Positions 62,154-64,000 of a stretch of DNA of 64,000 bases are shown piece by piece; the first letter of the stretch is position 1; every line of letters starts with the position of its first letter. Source of the DNA: HT1-32 sp040219025 (GTDB lineage: Bacteria > Pseudomonadota > Alphaproteobacteria > Rhodospirillales > HT1-32); assembly GCA_040219025.1 (NCBI GenBank), contig JAVJTE010000027.1:62001-126000 (forward strand), in the 5' to 3' direction. The notes beneath the pieces were generated by a model. It searched no databases. It worked only from the letters and a program-made list of their open reading frames with translations, and had not been told where the DNA came from. Both the position numbers and the translations under genes were made by a program.

Positions 62154-63299
62154 TCACTCAAATCCGCTCAGAAAGACGGCAAGACCTTCGACCCGGGCCT
62201 TGTTTTCGACGCCACCCGGGACTTTGCCGTCACTGGCTACAATTTGCACGGCTGGCCCGGCTCCGGAAGTCCAGGCCGGGAAGCCGCTTCTGGGCGCAGG
62301 ATCCAGTTCGTAGGCAGCATGCCAGAACAGCTTGTATGAGCCATATTCAGCAATATAGCGAGAAGACGTGCCGATGAATGTCTTCACAACGGACGCAAGG
62401 GTCTTGTTATCGCCGATCGAGAAATGTCCGCCGATGACAAACGAAAGTTCTAAACCACCAAGGCTCTCGATTGCCATTGCGCTGACGATTGACGACTTGT
62501 CTTCGGCAAGGCTGGCGAGCCAGGAGATTGCTTCGGCTTCTTTCTCGGTCACACCGCAGACATTGGTTTCTGTGGCAACATCAACAACATCAATGATCAT
62601 AAGTTTCGCGGCGGTCGGTTCCAGTTTTGACTGACCCGGGAAGTAAAACGGTTTGCCTTCTTTTTCACTCTTGATGACCGGTGTTTTGAATTTCAGGTCA
62701 CCCAGTGCTTCCAGAAATATGGTCAGCACAGCATCCAGAGTGGCGTTATCCACGCCCTGGCTGATATCAGGTTTAGCTAACTTCTTACCGAAACGGGTAA
62801 CGAATTCGCCCCGGATGTAGTGTCGGTAATATTCCCTGAACAGTGCCATGGACTGGATCTCGACCGCTGATGTTCTGAGCGTTGGGCCGGATCTGTCATT
62901 CAGGTGCATCTTGCCGGTCAAGGCTGAACTCGAGAAAGCGCTTATGAAGTCCTCAAAGTCTCCGGCCGAGAACTCTTCCATCTCAAACGGTGTCTTCTGT
63001 TCATAAACAAACGTCGCTTGACCGCTTCGCAATGCCGGCTCGGGCTCCGAAACATGGTCGATGGCTGCAACAAGTGCTGATGCGACTTTATCCTGCGCAA
63101 GCTCCGGAGGCAGGGTCACGATCGTCGTCGCGGGGTAACCTGACAGAGTCGAACTGGTTCTCTGGGCGGGCGCTGGGTCTGCCTTGCAACTCAATGTAAG
63201 GTTGGTCGGAATACTGTCAGCAATATCGCCAAGCGGACCTATTGATGAACAAGCTGACAATCCGGATGTACAAACCAGAGCGATTATTAATCTGGACAT
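62154..63299 (-). CDS. Lipoprotein of unknown function, partner of the trypsin-like protease
   Basis: The 381-residue protein has a lipoprotein signal (SRLIIALVCTSGLSACSS, lipobox LSAC with Cys17), and the start at 63299 has a perfect GGAGGAATTTG site. The rest is soluble, with a few cysteines, and matches no family I recognise. The protease gene follows within 6 nt. It could be a protease inhibitor, substrate or anchor. Its lower GC content and longer genes than the neighbours suggest horizontal acquisition. Confidence 0.75.
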   Translation of the reverse strand: MSRLIIALVCTSGLSACSSIGPLGDIADSIPTNLTLSCKADPAPAQRTSSTLSGYPATTIVTLPPELAQDKVASALVAAIDHVSEPEPALRSGQATFVYEQKTPFEMEEFSAGDFEDFISAFSSSALTGKMHLNDRSGPTLRTSAVEIQSMALFREYYRHYIRGEFVTRFGKKLAKPDISQGVDNATLDAVLTIFLEALGDLKFKTPVIKSEKEGKPFYFPGQSKLEPTAAKLMIIDVVDVATETNVCGVTEKEAEAISWLASLAEDKSSIVSAMAIESLGGLELSFVIGGHFSIGDNKTLASVVKTFIGTSSRYIAEYGSYKLFWHAAYELDPAPRSGFPAWTSGAGPAVQIVASDGKVPGGVENKARVEGLAVFLSGFE

Positions 63300-63853
63300 A
63301 TCAAATTCCTCCAAATTTCATATATATTATTATTGGTAGCATAAAAATAAAACGAATTGTAAATTATTATAATAATATATAGGTTGTTGATTTAACAGTG
63401 AAATTTGTTTATTGAATAATAAATACAAATTGTATAATTTATTCCAGAATAATAGAAAAAAGGAATTAAGTTAAATTTTTCACTATATAAATATTATAAG
63501 TGTAAATTTTGAAAAAGAGAATATTGTATTATTTAGTTTTATTTATAAAATTTAATATTTTTCATTAATTGCGTGTAGGTTCTTGGAGTTGGCTACTGCG
63601 GGATCCGGATATGGACCCGATCGGTCATCAGGACAGTTTGACTTCCGGCAAAAACAGTCACCGTTGAATCGCCAAGTTTTATACTAGTCGTTTTAAGGCG
63701 TCATCGTCGTTGGGGATGGTTGGATAATCGACCGGAGAACAGCGATCAACGTCAGTACTGACAGAGGGAAATGAGGTCAGGAAATCAGCGCACAGTTTTG
63801 CGTTAATCGCCTGCCGCAGATGCGGTCCCGTTCAGATTATCCGGTGAAGGCCC
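63300..63853. other. Long gene-free region with a very AT-rich block
   Basis: About 63310-63585 is strikingly AT-rich (mostly A/T runs such as TATATATTATTATTGG) in an otherwise GC-rich segment. The following 270 bp return to normal composition, with no credible open frame. The AT block probably carries the promoter of the lipoprotein-protease operon and could be a target of H-NS/MucR/Ros-like silencers. No tRNA, integrase or repeat marks its edge. Confidence 0.6.
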
Positions 63854-64000
63854 TCACGCAGAGGCGCGGCGGTCGCCCTGCAGGGAATAGCCGGTTGCCC
63901 GCGGTGCCGGTTTGACGGTGGCTTCGTTGCCCGCTGACGCCGGTTTGCGCCAGGGCTGCTTCTTGAAGAAGGCCATGGAGTAGGCAATGCCGACCAGCAG
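63854..64000 (-). CDS. C-terminal end of a minus-strand protein, partial
   Basis: 48 codons and a stop are visible. The segment begins with a hydrophobic stretch (LLVGIAYSMAFF), continues with KKQPWRKP, and ends in a polar tail. It looks like the last membrane helix and cytoplasmic tail of a membrane protein. The rest lies beyond the window and the family cannot be told. Confidence 0.5.
   Translation of the reverse strand: MLVGIAYSMAFFKKQPWRKPASAGNEATVKPAPRATGYSLQGDRRASA

Noticed and set aside
63310..63585. Replication origin or phage attachment site in the AT-rich block
   Set aside because: No DnaA boxes in array, iterons, integrase or direct repeats could be seen.

Overview
The window is a GC-rich bacterial chromosome segment, densely packed with genes that often overlap by 4 nt (ATGA/GTGA junctions). 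It most likely comes from a free-living alphaproteobacterium of the Rhodospirillales type. The clues are a CcrM-type GANTC adenine methyltransferase next to rnhB, a PetP/PetR pair beside ilvE, a short-chain fatty acyl-CoA type XRE regulator, a DUF721 gene beside mutY, and aerobic-pathway cobalamin genes (cobH, cobL). The species cannot be named from the sequence alone. No prophage, IS element, rRNA or CRISPR array was seen.

Layout. 64-2782: end of a cobalamin cluster (an RNase-H-fold-like unknown, cobH, cobL). 2895-5270: two tandem rdgB-like genes and hemW. 5302-8301 (minus): a haloacetate dehalogenase-like hydrolase, an exported CYTH-domain protein and mutY. 8324-13114: a DUF721 gene, a DsbA-like thiol protein and smc. 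13115-13470: a gene-free repeat-rich gap ending in the ilvE terminator. 13471-17050: ilvE, divergent from petP-petR-histidine kinase. 17098-20244: a small zincin, then an IclR / TauD-type dioxygenase / quinone oxidoreductase operon. 20478-24203: ccrM, rnhB and lepA, with GANTC sites and a CtrA-like box in front of ccrM. 24254-29471 (minus): a complete branched-chain-type ABC importer.

29663-34731 is the most unusual part. It holds an ScfR-type XRE regulator with a histidine-kinase-like DHp helix pair, a single-domain response regulator, a small membrane protein, and a sodium-solute-symporter/histidine-kinase fusion. Together they look like a solute-sensing phosphorelay that could end on the XRE protein. 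34736-42773: catabolic genes around a tripartite tricarboxylate transporter. 42881-46387 (minus): a SulP-STAS-cyclic-nucleotide-domain transporter and a RES/Xre toxin-antitoxin pair. 47037-53645: tRNA-Pro and housekeeping genes (ispB, DUF2007, tRNA methyltransferase, sppA, ppa, GT9, Gfo/Idh). 53782-54191: a frameshifted SnoaL-like gene. 54368-61106: a LacI-controlled ABC importer with a phosphodiesterase, then a LysR gene. 61114-63853: an atypical lipoprotein/trypsin-like protease pair with a very AT-rich upstream region. The window ends inside a minus-strand gene.

Recurring themes: transporter operons place a hairpin just after the binding-protein gene (three independent cases), and a family of paired palindromic repeats sits in intergenic gaps at about 13.3, 20.3, 50.8 and 53.7 kb.
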